A stretch of 64,000 bases of DNA from positions 3,278,501 to 3,342,500 of the forward strand of contig NZ_JBBOPI010000001.1 of the NCBI RefSeq assembly GCF_038003525.1. The letters are read 5' to 3'. Under the pieces are notes generated by a model. It was not told the origin of the DNA, made no database searches, and saw only the letters and a program-made list of their open reading frames with translations. Source of the stretch: Solibacillus sp. FSL H8-0538. GTDB lineage: Bacteria > Bacillota > Bacilli > Bacillales_A > Planococcaceae. Position numbers and translations under genes: made by a program. This document shows positions 1-9,134 of this stretch, piece by piece; the first letter of the stretch is position 1, and every line of letters begins with the position of its first letter.

Positions 1-939
1 ATCGATGACTGTTTCTGTACCTGTTAGCTGTGCATAATCAAGCGCTTGTTTATAAAGCACTTCTGTTTGCTCAGGGTTGACCTGATAAAACGAGCGCGCT
101 GAAATTTCAAAGCGTACATTGCCAATTGTGTCTTCAATAGCATCCTTACCCCAAAGTGTCACTGTCTCGTTGCCAAAAATAACGTTTGTTTTGTCACCGT
201 TGACGTTTTGCACGATTGACGTCACATTCGGTACAAGCTCGCGTATTTTCTCAACAGCCGCTTGTGCTTGTGGGAACTTACGTGATTTTGTGACGAGCAC
301 GACCATCACTTCATTTGTTGCACGGCCTTTACGCACTACAACGTGACGTAGCATCCCTTGATGAGATTTTTCATTATACGTACGAATCCCTAGTGTAGCT
401 AATTCATCCTTTAATTGACCCATAATCGCATCTGCTTCGCCTGTTTGAATTAAACAGCGCTCCATATCAACAATATTATGTGACTTTGTTTTGTAGAAAC
501 CGGCAATTGCTTCCCCTGCTTCATTTTGTGCGAACGGGATTTGCGCTTTATTGCGGTAGTTCCACGGATTGTCCATACCTTTTACAGGAAGTACAGGTGC
601 GTCGATTTTACCTAGACGTTTCATGACATTTGCCACCATGTTTTGCTTCCATTTTAACTGGCCCTCGTATGAAAGATGTTGTACTTGGCAGCCACCACAC
701 TGAGAAAAATACACACATGGTGCTTCAACACGGTCTGACGATGGCTCAAGGATTTCCACTACTTTAGCGAAACCATAATTTTTCAATGTTTTTAAAACGT
801 GGATTTCTACTGTTTCCCCTGGCAATGCGCCTTGGATAAATAACGGATAGCCATCTATTTTTGCGACTCCGTTTCCGTCATGTGTTAAATCCTCTATATA
901 AACTGTTGTACGATCATTTTTAGTAATTGGTGCAGTCAT
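1..939 (-). CDS. rlmD: 23S rRNA (uracil-5-)-methyltransferase RlmD/RlmCD, 3' part outside window
   Basis: This gene is open to the window edge, so only the first 313 residues are visible. It encodes a TrmA/RumA-family SAM-dependent enzyme that makes 5-methyluridine in 23S rRNA. The N-terminal TRAM RNA-binding domain covers about residues 8-65. Four cysteines for the 4Fe-4S cluster are present: C75, C81 and C84 (CxxxxxCxxC) and C162. The segment SARSFYQVNPEQTE leads into the methyltransferase domain, which is cut off with its catalytic cysteine. The ATG at 939 has a GGAGG ribosome binding site 8 nt upstream. Family assignment is firm; which uridine (RlmC, RlmD or dual RlmCD type) cannot be told here. 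Confidence 0.93.
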   Translation of the reverse strand, partial: MTAPITKNDRTTVYIEDLTHDGNGVAKIDGYPLFIQGALPGETVEIHVLKTLKNYGFAKVVEILEPSSDRVEAPCVYFSQCGGCQVQHLSYEGQLKWKQNMVANVMKRLGKIDAPVLPVKGMDNPWNYRNKAQIPFAQNEAGEAIAGFYKTKSHNIVDMERCLIQTGEADAIMGQLKDELATLGIRTYNEKSHQGMLRHVVVRKGRATNEVMVVLVTKSRKFPQAQAAVEKIRELVPNVTSIVQNVNGDKTNVIFGNETVTLWGKDAIEDTIGNVRFEISARSFYQVNPEQTEVLYKQALDYAQLTGTETVID

Positions 940-1144
940 TTTCCGTCCTCCATTTCAATTCTTCTATTGTAGCATGTGACCGGAAAAATGCATTAACTAA
1001 ACGTTTACCATTTACAATTTTGCTAAATTCCTTAAATTAAATTATTTCATCTTCCTACTATTTAAAATCATTCTTTCATATGATAATACGAGCAAACCTG
1101 CGGATTAACATTTTCCCAAATCATATGAAGGGTGTTGACTGGTA

Positions 1145-1519
1145 GTGGGTGCAAAATGGGTGAAAATTGCAGCTGTCTATTTCATCCTCGGAATTAGTTA
1201 TGGTTTGTTTATGCACTACACGATTCAACTTCAATGGGGGGCTACACACGCCCATATTAATGTAGTTGGATGGTTATCAACAGGACTTATTGGGGTCATT
1301 TATTCAGTGTACCGTGATGCGGGTAATAGTAAGCTAGGGAAATGGCATTTTTGGTTACACAATATTGGATTACCGTTTTTATTTTTAGGGATGATGTTTA
1401 TTCATATTGATGTGCCACGTTACATGATGGAAATTTGCGTATCTGGTGGCGGTATCGCATTCGCATTATCTGTGGTTTTCTTTATATTAAACGTATTCCA
1501 AAATGTAAAATCAACTTAG
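1145..1519 (+). CDS. Small four-helix membrane protein, cytochrome-oxidase-subunit-I-like
   Basis: The 124-residue product is almost entirely membrane-embedded, with four hydrophobic helices near residues 7-25, 40-57, 72-88 and 98-118. The HAHINVVGWLS segment resembles a helix of haem-copper oxidase subunit I, and Bacillales carry short stand-alone proteins of this kind that are often annotated as cytochrome-c oxidase. No complete set of haem and copper ligands is present, so it is not an oxidase by itself. The start is a GTG, with AAGGG somewhat far upstream. It is a single gene ending in the terminator near 1566. Function is unknown; closeness to the cyd genes may be coincidental. Confidence 0.7.
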   Translation: MGAKWVKIAAVYFILGISYGLFMHYTIQLQWGATHAHINVVGWLSTGLIGVIYSVYRDAGNSKLGKWHFWLHNIGLPFLFLGMMFIHIDVPRYMMEICVSGGGIAFALSVVFFILNVFQNVKST

Positions 1520-1563
1520 ATTAGGGTAATATAGGTTTGCTCTTTATGAGATGATCATTTGCA

Positions 1564-1597
1564 TGAAAAAGGTGCCCCTCGTTTGGGGCACCTTTTC
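1564..1597. terminator. Bidirectional rho-independent terminator between the membrane-protein gene and cydS
   Basis: A GGTGCCCC/GGGGCACC stem has a 5-nt loop and is flanked by A and T runs on opposite sides. It can therefore stop the plus-strand gene and the minus-strand cyd operon, which converge here. Confidence 0.85.
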
Positions 1598-1700
1598 ATT
1601 TCTTCTTTACTAACTTATCTAGTGGTGCAGTATAAAAAGCCACAATAATCGATAAAACAACTAAAATAAACGGGGCGATGAAGATGAGAAATGTCTTCAA
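1596..1700 (-). CDS. cydS: Cytochrome bd oxidase small subunit CydS
   Basis: This 34-codon ORF directly follows cydB in the same direction. The product begins MKTFLIFIAPFIL, is a single transmembrane helix (about residues 4-24) and has a basic VKKK end. That matches the CydS-type small subunit of Bacillaceae bd oxidases, which packs against CydA. The start is TTG with GGAGGG 7 nt upstream. The stop codon lies in the arm of the downstream terminator, which fits the last gene of the operon. Size, position and sequence style agree; assignment is from memory of the family, not a search. Confidence 0.8.
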   Translation of the reverse strand: MKTFLIFIAPFILVVLSIIVAFYTAPLDKLVKKK

Positions 1701-1712
1701 TGGCAATCCCTC

Positions 1713-2738
1713 CTAAACATGATCTTCACTTGAACCTGATACGTATTCTTTATTAAACAGGAACAACTTAAACAATAAATAAAGCGATGGGATTAGAAGA
1801 CACGCCCCTAGTACAAAAGCAATGACAAGCGCAATCGCCATCGCTTTATTCGTAAAGCTGTCATGAATGGTTAAATACGGGTAAAGTAAATACGGATAAT
1901 GTGAAATGCCGTAAGCGAAAAACGCAAAAGCAAATTGGCTAAAGAGTAAAATAACTGCTAACCCGTATTTTTTTCTCTTCCAAATGAGACCTATTGTAAA
2001 AAGGAATATTACCGCAGATATTCCAAACATCCACCACAAGTCGACCATATTTTGAAAGCGCACGGGGTTATGCCCTTTGAATTCCACAATAATACCCGCT
2101 GCCGCTATTACAAGCGGAGCTGCCCATATCAGCGCGTATCTTCTCATCAAATCAGAAGCCCGTAAATCATTTGCTTTCCATGCATACCATGTTAAAAAAA
2201 TAGACGAAATATACAACACGGCAACAATACTCAGCACAACGATACTCCATGTTAACGGGCTTTGAAATAGCGCTGTATAATCTAGCTGTGGCTGCCCATT
2301 TACCATGTTGACAAAGCCACCTTCAGAAATTGTAAAGACCACTGACAAGGAAGCTGGAATGAGGAGTCCTGCAATACCGTAAGCCGTTACATAACCCTTG
2401 TGTCCAGTTGTGCCGTATGCTTCAAACGCGTAATAAGCACCACGAATTGATAGTAGGAGTAGTGATATACTTACCGGCACGAGTAAAGTGGTCCCATAAT
2501 AAAAGGCGGTTTGTGGGAAGAATCCCACCATTCCAACAAAGAAGAATACAAGAAATACATTCGTTACTTCCCATACTGGAGATAAATAGCGTTTTATTAT
2601 TTTGCTTAAAATATCCGAACGATTGGTCAGTACACTATATGCATTAAAGAAGCCTGAACCAAAATCAATCGAAGCCACAATGACATACCCAAACAGAAAT
2701 GCCCATAATACTACAATGCCGAGAATTTCTAAACTCAT
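1713..2738 (-). CDS. cydB: Cytochrome bd ubiquinol oxidase subunit II
   Basis: CydB is the second core subunit of the bd-type quinol oxidase, which reduces oxygen to water with menaquinol/ubiquinol electrons at high affinity in the cytoplasmic membrane. The 341-residue protein has about eight to nine hydrophobic helices and the family N terminus LWAFLFGYVIVASIDFGSG. Its start overlaps the cydA stop by 4 nt (ATGA), showing translational coupling. Full length for the family. Confidence 0.95.
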   Translation of the reverse strand: MSLEILGIVVLWAFLFGYVIVASIDFGSGFFNAYSVLTNRSDILSKIIKRYLSPVWEVTNVFLVFFFVGMVGFFPQTAFYYGTTLLVPVSISLLLLSIRGAYYAFEAYGTTGHKGYVTAYGIAGLLIPASLSVVFTISEGGFVNMVNGQPQLDYTALFQSPLTWSIVVLSIVAVLYISSIFLTWYAWKANDLRASDLMRRYALIWAAPLVIAAAGIIVEFKGHNPVRFQNMVDLWWMFGISAVIFLFTIGLIWKRKKYGLAVILLFSQFAFAFFAYGISHYPYLLYPYLTIHDSFTNKAMAIALVIAFVLGACLLIPSLYLLFKLFLFNKEYVSGSSEDHV

Positions 2739-4081
2739 ACCAAATCACCGCCCTTCGCTGCTGTACGATCTGCAATTTCCCGCTCAATTGAATTTTCCTT
2801 GAACATGCGGTGAAGCGCTAAAATACTACCAATTGCGAGCAAAATATAAAGTAAGCAAAATAAGATAAGCATCATATCAACACCATCACTTGTTGTCGCT
2901 CCTTCTTCTGTTCGCATAATGCCGCGCAGTATCCATGGCTGCCTTCCTACTTCTGCAAGCCACCAACCCGTCTCTATTGCAATAATGGATAACGGTCCCC
3001 CGGCAACAATCAGCCAGTTATACCATTTAGACTGAACAAATACCCAACCACGCCATTTCGCAACTAAGTAAACCAAAGTCAATGCGGTCATAAAAATACC
3101 AATAAACACCATGATATTAAATAAATAATGGATATATAGCGGTGGAATTTCATCCTCTGGGAACTGATCTAGCCCAATTACCTCAGCATTAGGATTATTA
3201 TGCGCTAAAATACTTAGCCCCCAAGGAATTTTAATCGAATATTTTACTTTTCCGTCCTCTAATATTCCAAATAAAACAAGTGATGCACCTGCCTCTGTTT
3301 CAAAATGCCACTCCGCTGCGGCAAGTTTCTCTGGCTGATACTCTGCTAAGTATTTTCCCGAAAAATCACCAACTCCAATTGTTGCCACAGAGAAGATGAA
3401 CCCGAGCTTCATTAATAAATATAATGCCTTCTTATGATAAATATGGTCCGATCCACGTAGTATGCGATAGCCTGCAATAGAAGCTAATACAAAAGCGGAT
3501 GTCATATACGCTGTTGTTAATACATGTGCAACCTTTGTTGGCATTGCAGGATTAAACATCGCTAATAGTGGTTGGATATTCACAAGCTGTCCATTCACTA
3601 CGTCAAACCCTTGCGGCGAATTCATAAAGGCGTTCACAATGGTAATAAATACTGCGGACATCGATGCACCAATTGCTACTGGAATGAGTAAGAGCATATG
3701 CTTTTTCTGGCTATCAAAGCGATCCCATGTGTATAAATAAATGCCTAAAAAAATAGCTTCAAAAAAGAAGGCGAACGTTTCCAAAAATAGTGGTAGCGCA
3801 ATGATTTGCCCGGCTAGTTGCATAAAATTCGGCCACAAAAGGGAAAGTTGAAGGCCAATTGCTGTACCGGTGACAACACCAACTGCTACGGTAATGACAA
3901 AGCCGCGCGCCCAACGTCTTGCCAATAAAATATAATGCTCATCGCCACTTTTATAGCCTACCCACTGTGCAATCATAATCATGAGCGGTATACCGACCCC
4001 AATTGTTGCATAAATAATATGAAAAGATAACGTAATCTCTGTTAGTACGCGACTCCAAAATACTGCGGATTCATTTATCAA
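2735..4081 (-). CDS. cydA: Cytochrome bd ubiquinol oxidase subunit I
   Basis: CydA carries haems b558, b595 and d and the quinol-binding Q loop. The 448-residue length is the short-Q-loop form typical of Firmicutes. Visible signatures are an N-terminal His ligand (H21 in the SFHIIYATIGVG segment) and the GWWLAEVGRQPWILRG motif near residue 370. A GGGGAGA ribosome binding site precedes the ATG. It is preceded by a 31-codon membrane ORF and followed by cydB and cydS in one operon. No cydCD genes are in this window. Confidence 0.96.
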   Translation of the reverse strand: MINESAVFWSRVLTEITLSFHIIYATIGVGIPLMIMIAQWVGYKSGDEHYILLARRWARGFVITVAVGVVTGTAIGLQLSLLWPNFMQLAGQIIALPLFLETFAFFFEAIFLGIYLYTWDRFDSQKKHMLLLIPVAIGASMSAVFITIVNAFMNSPQGFDVVNGQLVNIQPLLAMFNPAMPTKVAHVLTTAYMTSAFVLASIAGYRILRGSDHIYHKKALYLLMKLGFIFSVATIGVGDFSGKYLAEYQPEKLAAAEWHFETEAGASLVLFGILEDGKVKYSIKIPWGLSILAHNNPNAEVIGLDQFPEDEIPPLYIHYLFNIMVFIGIFMTALTLVYLVAKWRGWVFVQSKWYNWLIVAGGPLSIIAIETGWWLAEVGRQPWILRGIMRTEEGATTSDGVDMMLILFCLLYILLAIGSILALHRMFKENSIEREIADRTAAKGGDLV

Positions 4082-4093
4082 TTTCCATCTCCC

Positions 4094-4189
4094 CTAACTA
4101 CCAAAAATTCGGCCTACAATGGATAGCAACATAATTGCTGCAACAAAAAAACTTAAAATGATTAAATATTTCTCCTGTTTTTTATACAT
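4094..4189 (-). CDS. 31-residue single-helix membrane protein at the head of the cyd operon
   Basis: This short ORF ends 12 nt before cydA. The product has a basic start (MYKKQEKY) followed by one hydrophobic helix (about residues 8-26) and a short GRIFGS tail. AAGGGAG lies 8 nt before the ATG. A longer in-frame reading from 4336 runs back through the dagK terminator and has no good ribosome binding site, so the internal ATG is preferred. I do not recognise the family. It may be an accessory small membrane protein of the bd oxidase, which is an inference from position only. Confidence 0.55.
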   Translation of the reverse strand: MYKKQEKYLIILSFFVAAIMLLSIVGRIFGS

Positions 4190-4249
4190 ACACCCAACTC
4201 CCTTACTTGCACTATATCCATTTATAAGACGTTTAAATACTTCACTACA

Positions 4250-4302
4250 TAAAAAAGAACCTGTAAAAAGAGCGATACACCGCATCTCTTTACAGGCTAA
4301 AA
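4250..4302 (-). terminator. Rho-independent terminator after dagK
   Basis: On the minus strand the arms CCTGTAAAGAG and CTCTTTTTACAGG enclose a 13-nt loop and are followed by TTCTTTTTT. It separates dagK from the cyd operon, whose promoter must lie between about 4190 and 4250. Confidence 0.8.
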
Positions 4303-4304
4303 TT

Positions 4305-5219
4305 TTATATTCGGTCCTCTTCACGAATATCGTCAATTGGTACGAATACTTCTATATGTCGTTTTAAGTTTTGGAAAATAGCTGGTGCATCGCCGCCGTA
4401 TTCGCCGTCTAGATTTAAATGAACTTCTTCATCTGACGTCACAAAGACTCGGCTTGCTTTGCGGTAAATCACTCGCTCATCATTTAAATGCTCGCCTCGT
4501 AATGTAAGGGAGGCAATGCGAACAAAATCTGCAATGGAGCATTCTTTTAATACCATTACGGTGAACAGCCCATCATTAATCGATGCATCTGGTGCAATTT
4601 TTTCAAAGCCGCCCACAGAGTTTGTCAGGCCACATAAAAACATCATTGCATTACCATCAAAGATCTCATCGTCTATTTCAATTCTCATATGCGTTGCTTT
4701 AATTGATGGAATCATTTCAATCCCTTTTAAATAATAGGCAAGCTGACCAAGTACCGTTTTCATCTTACTGGGTACCTCATACGTTAACTCCGTAATACGA
4801 CCACCCGCCGCAATATTAATAAAGTAACGGTTGTCATTTAATAGGCCGACATCAACAGGAATCGTGTCGCCTTTCGTAATAATGTCCACCGCTTCCTCAA
4901 TTTTACGTGGAATATGCACTGCACGTGCAAAATCATTCGTTGTCCCCATTGGAATTAAGCCTAGCTTTGGTCGCTTTTCGTACTGGCTAATACCGGCAAC
5001 GACTTCATTTAATGTTCCATCGCCTCCAACAGCAATAACAATATCAAATTCGCGTTCTACTGCAATTTTCGCTGCATTTTCCGCGTCACCCGCGCAAGTT
5101 GTGGCGTGACAAGACGTTTCATAGCCTGCAATCTCTAGCTTTTCGAGTACTTCTGGTAAATGCTTTTTAAACACCTCTCGTCCAGACGTAGGGTTGTAAA
5201 TAATTCGCGCTCTTTTCAT
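4305..5219 (-). CDS. dagK: Diacylglycerol kinase (DgkB/DagK)
   Basis: This soluble lipid kinase phosphorylates diacylglycerol released by lipoteichoic acid synthesis, returning it to phospholipid synthesis as phosphatidate. The DAGK catalytic signature GGDGTLNEVVAG is at about residues 65-76, followed by GTTNDFARA, the typical nucleotide-binding loop. Length is about 304 residues, as in the Bacillus enzyme. The ATG of MKRARIIYNPTSG is chosen because AGGA lies 8-9 nt upstream; two ATGs further upstream are too close to that site. It is monocistronic with its own terminator. Confidence 0.93.
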   Translation of the reverse strand: MKRARIIYNPTSGREVFKKHLPEVLEKLEIAGYETSCHATTCAGDAENAAKIAVEREFDIVIAVGGDGTLNEVVAGISQYEKRPKLGLIPMGTTNDFARAVHIPRKIEEAVDIITKGDTIPVDVGLLNDNRYFINIAAGGRITELTYEVPSKMKTVLGQLAYYLKGIEMIPSIKATHMRIEIDDEIFDGNAMMFLCGLTNSVGGFEKIAPDASINDGLFTVMVLKECSIADFVRIASLTLRGEHLNDERVIYRKASRVFVTSDEEVHLNLDGEYGGDAPAIFQNLKRHIEVFVPIDDIREEDRI

Positions 5220-5264
5220 GTTCATCATCCTGATTTTCGTATTTAAAAATATTACGTATTAGGC

Positions 5265-5300
5265 TAATAAAAAGTTCCTACACAAGAGTAGGAACTTCTC
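5265..5300 (-). terminator. Rho-independent terminator after the thioredoxin-like gene
   Basis: A perfect 10-bp stem AAGTTCCTAC/GTAGGAACTT with a 6-nt loop is followed by TTTATT on the minus strand. Confidence 0.85.
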
Positions 5301-5303
5301 CAT

Positions 5304-5870
5304 TTATCTTTTTAATGCAGTATTTACTTTTGCTTTAAAATCTTCATAAACGTAAGACCATAGTTGTGGATTCTCTACGTATTGTTTACGCATATTATCA
5401 TACATCGCTTTTTGCGCTTCTTCAAATGATGCGTCTTCTTTATCAGGTAAGTTTGCACGCATGTCCATTACAAATTCTTGTAGTTGCGGTGCACGAGGAC
5501 CCCACTGACCAACGACTTCCCCTGCTTCATTTAAAAGAAGATAAATCGGAATAGCACGTCCACCATTTGTTAAATAGCGGTCGATTAAGTCTGTATCTGC
5601 ATCACGAAGCACTGTTCGCACTTCTAAATCAGCTGCTTCTGCAGTTTTACGGATAATTGGATTGTTAATCATTGCATCGCCGCACCAGTCTTCCGTAATC
5701 GCTAAAATGTGGATGTTTTTTGCCGTTAGCTCTTCAATAAACGCGTCCCCTGCTGGCACTTCGAAGCCTTTATAAATAGCAAAGCTTTGTTCTTTTAATT
5801 GAGACATGCCGTCCATATAGTCAGCCATTAACTGGCCTTGCTCAAAATATTGTTGTTCTGTTTTCATCAT
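5304..5870 (-). CDS. Thioredoxin-family protein with WCGDA active site
   Basis: The 188-residue cytoplasmic protein has a thioredoxin fold. A helical N terminus is followed by beta strand HILAITEDWCGDA (W62, C63, near residue 62) and the cis-proline segment RAIPIYLLL. The second active-site cysteine of CxxC is absent (CGDA), so it cannot act as a standard disulfide oxidoreductase. A monothiol or non-redox role is possible. There is no signal peptide. A GGAGGG site lies upstream of the tandem ATGs. It is common in Bacillales as a conserved protein of unknown role; the substrate is unknown. Confidence 0.8.
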   Translation of the reverse strand: MMKTEQQYFEQGQLMADYMDGMSQLKEQSFAIYKGFEVPAGDAFIEELTAKNIHILAITEDWCGDAMINNPIIRKTAEAADLEVRTVLRDADTDLIDRYLTNGGRAIPIYLLLNEAGEVVGQWGPRAPQLQEFVMDMRANLPDKEDASFEEAQKAMYDNMRKQYVENPQLWSYVYEDFKAKVNTALKR

Positions 5871-5929
5871 TTATCCCTCCACTACTAGTATTAACCATAT
5901 TGTGCATGGAATTTCTCCAAAATACAATT

Positions 5930-6013
5930 AGAAATACACAACTCGCCCAAAATAGGGCGAGTTGATGTCCTTATTTATGTGGATGGAAAATTTCACTTAC
6001 TTACCCACAAATA
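5930..6013. repeat. Dispersed two-hairpin repeat, copy 1
   Basis: A CAACTCGCCC/GGGCGAGTTG hairpin with an AAAATA-type loop is followed by GATGTCC and then a TTATNTATGTGGATG...CCACAAA second hairpin, which is degraded in this copy. Related copies are at 11940, 22012, 40523 and, inverted, 57147. It lies between the rocA terminator and the thioredoxin-like gene. Confidence 0.8.
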
Positions 6014-6042
6014 AAGCCGTACCAAAATATCATGGTACGGCT
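6012..6042 (-). terminator. Rho-independent terminator after rocA
   Basis: The stem AGCCGTACCA/TGGTACGGCT is followed by TTATTT on the minus strand, between the rocA stop and repeat copy 1. Confidence 0.75.
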
Positions 6043-6069
6043 TCTCTCGTTTATGAGTGATTCGTGAGA

Positions 6070-7614
6070 TTAAAACATTTCAGAAGTTGTTTTTGCTTGT
6101 AAATGCAGTTGTAAGTAATCAGGACCACCAGCTTTTGAATCGGTGCCTGACATATTGAATCCACCAAATGGTTGGTAACCTACGATTGCACCTGTACATC
6201 CACGGTTGAAGTAAAGGTTTCCTACGTGGAATTCTTCGCGCGCATATTCTAAATTCAGACGATTTTTTGTAATAACAGCCCCTGTTAACCCGTACTCTGT
6301 GTCATTTGCAATCGAGATTGCCTCTTCAAATGAATCTGCTTTTGCAATGGCTACGACTGGTCCGAAAATTTCTTCTTTCATAATGCGCGCTGATGGTTCT
6401 ACATCGACGAAAACTGTTGGTTGTACGAAATAACCAACTGAATCATCCGCTGTTCCCCCTGCTACAAGACGCCCTTCTCCTTTACCGATTTCAATGTACT
6501 CAGAAATTTTCTTGAATGCATTTTGATCGATTACTGAGTTTAAGAAGTGTGATGGATTTGTTGGGTCTCCAACTGTTAACTCCTTTGTAAGCTCTGTTAC
6601 GCGAGCTACCACTTCATCGTACACATCTTTTACGATGACTACGCGTGAACAGGCAGAACATTTTTGACCTGCAAAGCCGAATGAAGATTTCACAATTGAT
6701 TGTGCAGCTAATTCTAAATCCGCTTCTTTATCAACAACAATCGTGTCTTTTCCACCCATTTCAGCAATGACACGCTTAATCCAAATTTGGCCATCGTTTA
6801 ACACAGACGCACGCTTGTTAATACGTAGTCCGACATCACGTGAACCAGTGAAACTAATGAAGCGTGTTAGTGGATGATCAACTAAATAGTCCCCTACCTC
6901 CGCACCATTTCCAGGTACAAAATTGACTACCCCTGCTGGAAGACCGGCTTCTTCTAGCACTTCGATAAATTTATATGCAATAACAGGTGTTGTAGATGCT
7001 GGCTTTAATAATACGGTATTGCCCGTAACAACTGCCGCTACCGTTGTTCCTGCCATAATGGCAAACGGGAAATTCCATGGTGAGATCACAATACCGATAC
7101 CTAATGGGATGTAGTCATAACGGTTGTATTCATCAGGGCGACTTTCAACAGGTTGGCCATCTTTTAAACGCAACATTTGGCGACCATAATATTCTAAGAA
7201 ATCGATTGCTTCCGCTGTTTCAACATCTGCTTCGTTCCAAGACTTACCAGCTTCTTTTGTTAATAGAGCTGAGAATTCATGCTTGCGACGGCGAATAATT
7301 GTTGCCGCTTTAAATAATACATCTGCACGTACTTCCGGTTTTACTTTTTTCCATGTTTTAAATGTTTCATTCGCAGCTTGCATTGCTTTTTCAGCTAGTT
7401 CTTGATCCGCTTTTGATACGCGACCGATTAATTGCGCTTTGTTTGCTGGGTTATAAGAATTTATTTTGTCTGCTGTAGTGATGCGTTCACCACCAATAAT
7501 TAGTGGATAATCAGCACCTAATTGTTGCTCCACCTTTGCTAATGCCTCTGTATACGCTTGTTTATTCTCTTCCACACTAAAATCTGTAAATGGCTCATGT
7601 TTATAGTTAATCAT
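6070..7614 (-). CDS. rocA: L-glutamate gamma-semialdehyde (1-pyrroline-5-carboxylate) dehydrogenase
   Basis: This NAD-dependent aldehyde dehydrogenase oxidises glutamate semialdehyde to glutamate, the last step of proline and arginine catabolism. Length is 514 residues, usual for RocA/PutC. Catalytic residues are visible: general base E285 in AEMGGKD and nucleophile C319 in [11 protein letters not shown]. The cofactor segment FTGSRDVG lies near residue 255 and the oxyanion Asn in SPWNFPFA near 181. AGGAGG precedes the ATG. It is divergent from the regulator at 7792, and proline dehydrogenase and PutP follow that regulator, so proline is the likely main substrate source. Confidence 0.94.
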   Translation of the reverse strand: MINYKHEPFTDFSVEENKQAYTEALAKVEQQLGADYPLIIGGERITTADKINSYNPANKAQLIGRVSKADQELAEKAMQAANETFKTWKKVKPEVRADVLFKAATIIRRRKHEFSALLTKEAGKSWNEADVETAEAIDFLEYYGRQMLRLKDGQPVESRPDEYNRYDYIPLGIGIVISPWNFPFAIMAGTTVAAVVTGNTVLLKPASTTPVIAYKFIEVLEEAGLPAGVVNFVPGNGAEVGDYLVDHPLTRFISFTGSRDVGLRINKRASVLNDGQIWIKRVIAEMGGKDTIVVDKEADLELAAQSIVKSSFGFAGQKCSACSRVVIVKDVYDEVVARVTELTKELTVGDPTNPSHFLNSVIDQNAFKKISEYIEIGKGEGRLVAGGTADDSVGYFVQPTVFVDVEPSARIMKEEIFGPVVAIAKADSFEEAISIANDTEYGLTGAVITKNRLNLEYAREEFHVGNLYFNRGCTGAIVGYQPFGGFNMSGTDSKAGGPDYLQLHLQAKTTSEMF

Positions 7615-7636
7615 TTAAAATTCCTCCTAATGTTTA

Positions 7637-7688
7637 GCGCAATATAATATTGCACTCTATTATTCTTAATTAACTCAATTGTGCAATA
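7637..7688. promoter_or_regulatory. Candidate operator: 19-bp palindrome plus half-site in the rocA/regulator intergenic region
   Basis: GCGCAATATAATATTGCAC (7637-7655) is a palindrome with one mismatch, and GTGCAATA recurs at 7681-7688. The same GTGCAATA octamer occurs at 9314-9321 upstream of the proline dehydrogenase gene. Shared occurrence upstream of the two catabolic genes suggests a binding site for the adjacent regulator; this is inference. Confidence 0.5.
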
Positions 7689-7791
7689 ATTCGTTGCTTA
7701 AATCAACATTTTTTTCTGTTTTATTTAAAATAATCCGAATTTTATATCAGGCATGCTAAAATAATAAAATAGAGAAGGAGCTGAAAAGTGT

Positions 7792-9090
7792 ATGAAACCT
7801 AGCGATCTTAGCAAGGTATATGAGTTCATGACAGAACAAATCCAAACTGGCTTATGTGCAATCGATGAAAGCGGTCGAGTCATAATATATAATAAAAAAA
7901 TGCGTGAACTAACGGGTGAGTCGATTCAAGAGGTTGCACAACGATTTGTTTCAGAATCATTAGACTTCAATCATGAGCACAATATTTTACATAACGTACT
8001 CCAATCTGGACAGTCCTTATGCCATGTTAAACATACATTTTGGAATAAAAAAGGTGAAGAAGTAACAATTATTAGTGACTACTTTCCACTTGTCCAAGAG
8101 GATGGTTCAAAAATTGCTATTCAGTTTGCTCGTGATGTTTCACAACTAGAGTTTTTAATGGATCGACCACTGAGTCGCTATGGTGCGCCGTTAACATTCG
8201 ATATTATTACGGCAGTTTCAACAGCAATGCGTCAAGTTATTCAGCAAGCAAAAATTGCTGCCATGGGTCGGATTCCAGTTTTGTTAATTGGTGACTCCGG
8301 AACCGGAAAAGATATGATTGCAGAAGGGATTCACCATGAGCTAGCAGAAAAAAATGAAATGTTCATTACGCTTATTTGTCACCGCAATGAAGATATGTTA
8401 TTAAAACAACTAGAAACCTATATTGCCGAAGCTGAAAATTACACCTTCTTTGCAGTACGTATAGAGTATCTTTCAATGTCAGCACAAGATCGTATTACAA
8501 AACTGCTCGAAGCACATAAAGAGCGTAAACATGTGTTTATTGCAAGTATTGGTGAAGACCCAATTGACTTAATTCAGCAAGGACGATTATCCAAAAATTT
8601 ATACTATTTATTTTCAAATTTAACTATTAAAGTACCGTCATTACATGAAAGACGTGAAGATATTATGCCCTTCATCGAAGACTATTTTTCTCGTAGACGC
8701 ATCAACTATGGGATTCATGTAAAAGGCTTATCAAAAGAAGTCGAACAAGTTTTTCTAAATTATGATTGGCCAGGTAATTTAAAAGAACTTGAGGTTTTGC
8801 TTGATGATATTAGTCTACTCCTAACAAATGAAGAATATGTGGAAATGTCGATGTTACCCGCCTATTTCAAGTGGAAACTAAAGCAAACACAGTCACCAAA
8901 AGAAAGTAATCCACTCTTATTGAACTTTAATAATGAGCAGGGGTTACGTCCATTAGATGAGTATTTGCGTGAAGTAGAAGACTACTATATTGCATATGCG
9001 CTGCAACTCAATGACGGCAATATTTCACAAACAGCAAAAGCGCTAGGCATTCATCGCCAAGGCTTACAATACCGTCTAAAACGAAAATAA
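7792..9090 (+). CDS. RocR/NtrC-like transcriptional regulator: PAS, degenerate AAA+, Fis-type HTH
   Basis: The 432-residue protein has a PAS sensor domain (about residues 10-125), an AAA+ sigma-54-activator-like domain (about 135-370; Walker A GDSGTGKD at 167-174) and a C-terminal HTH_8/Fis helix-turn-helix (DGNISQTAKALGIHRQGLQYRLKR). The GAFTGA loop that contacts sigma-54 is absent, and the usual FREDLYYRL is changed to LSKNLYYLF, so it probably does not remodel sigma-54 holoenzyme. It sits between rocA and the proline dehydrogenase and putP genes and most likely controls them. The inducer, probably proline or a derivative, is inferred. Confidence 0.85.
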   Translation: MKPSDLSKVYEFMTEQIQTGLCAIDESGRVIIYNKKMRELTGESIQEVAQRFVSESLDFNHEHNILHNVLQSGQSLCHVKHTFWNKKGEEVTIISDYFPLVQEDGSKIAIQFARDVSQLEFLMDRPLSRYGAPLTFDIITAVSTAMRQVIQQAKIAAMGRIPVLLIGDSGTGKDMIAEGIHHELAEKNEMFITLICHRNEDMLLKQLETYIAEAENYTFFAVRIEYLSMSAQDRITKLLEAHKERKHVFIASIGEDPIDLIQQGRLSKNLYYLFSNLTIKVPSLHERREDIMPFIEDYFSRRRINYGIHVKGLSKEVEQVFLNYDWPGNLKELEVLLDDISLLLTNEEYVEMSMLPAYFKWKLKQTQSPKESNPLLLNFNNEQGLRPLDEYLREVEDYYIAYALQLNDGNISQTAKALGIHRQGLQYRLKRK

Positions 9091-9096
9091 GGACAA

Positions 9097-9134
9097 CCGG
9101 CTCCCCCTTCATTAAGGAAGGAGTCTTTTTTTAT
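9097..9134 (+). terminator. Rho-independent terminator after the regulator gene
   Basis: An imperfect GGCTCC...GGAGTC stem is followed by seven T residues. The remaining intergenic sequence to 9420 is very A/T-rich and holds only the GTGCAATA site at 9314 and the ribosome binding site of the next gene. Confidence 0.75.

Noticed and set aside
4190..4336. N-terminal extension of the small ORF before cydA to 80 residues
   Set aside because: It would run through the dagK terminator and has no initiation signal; the internal ATG has a good site.
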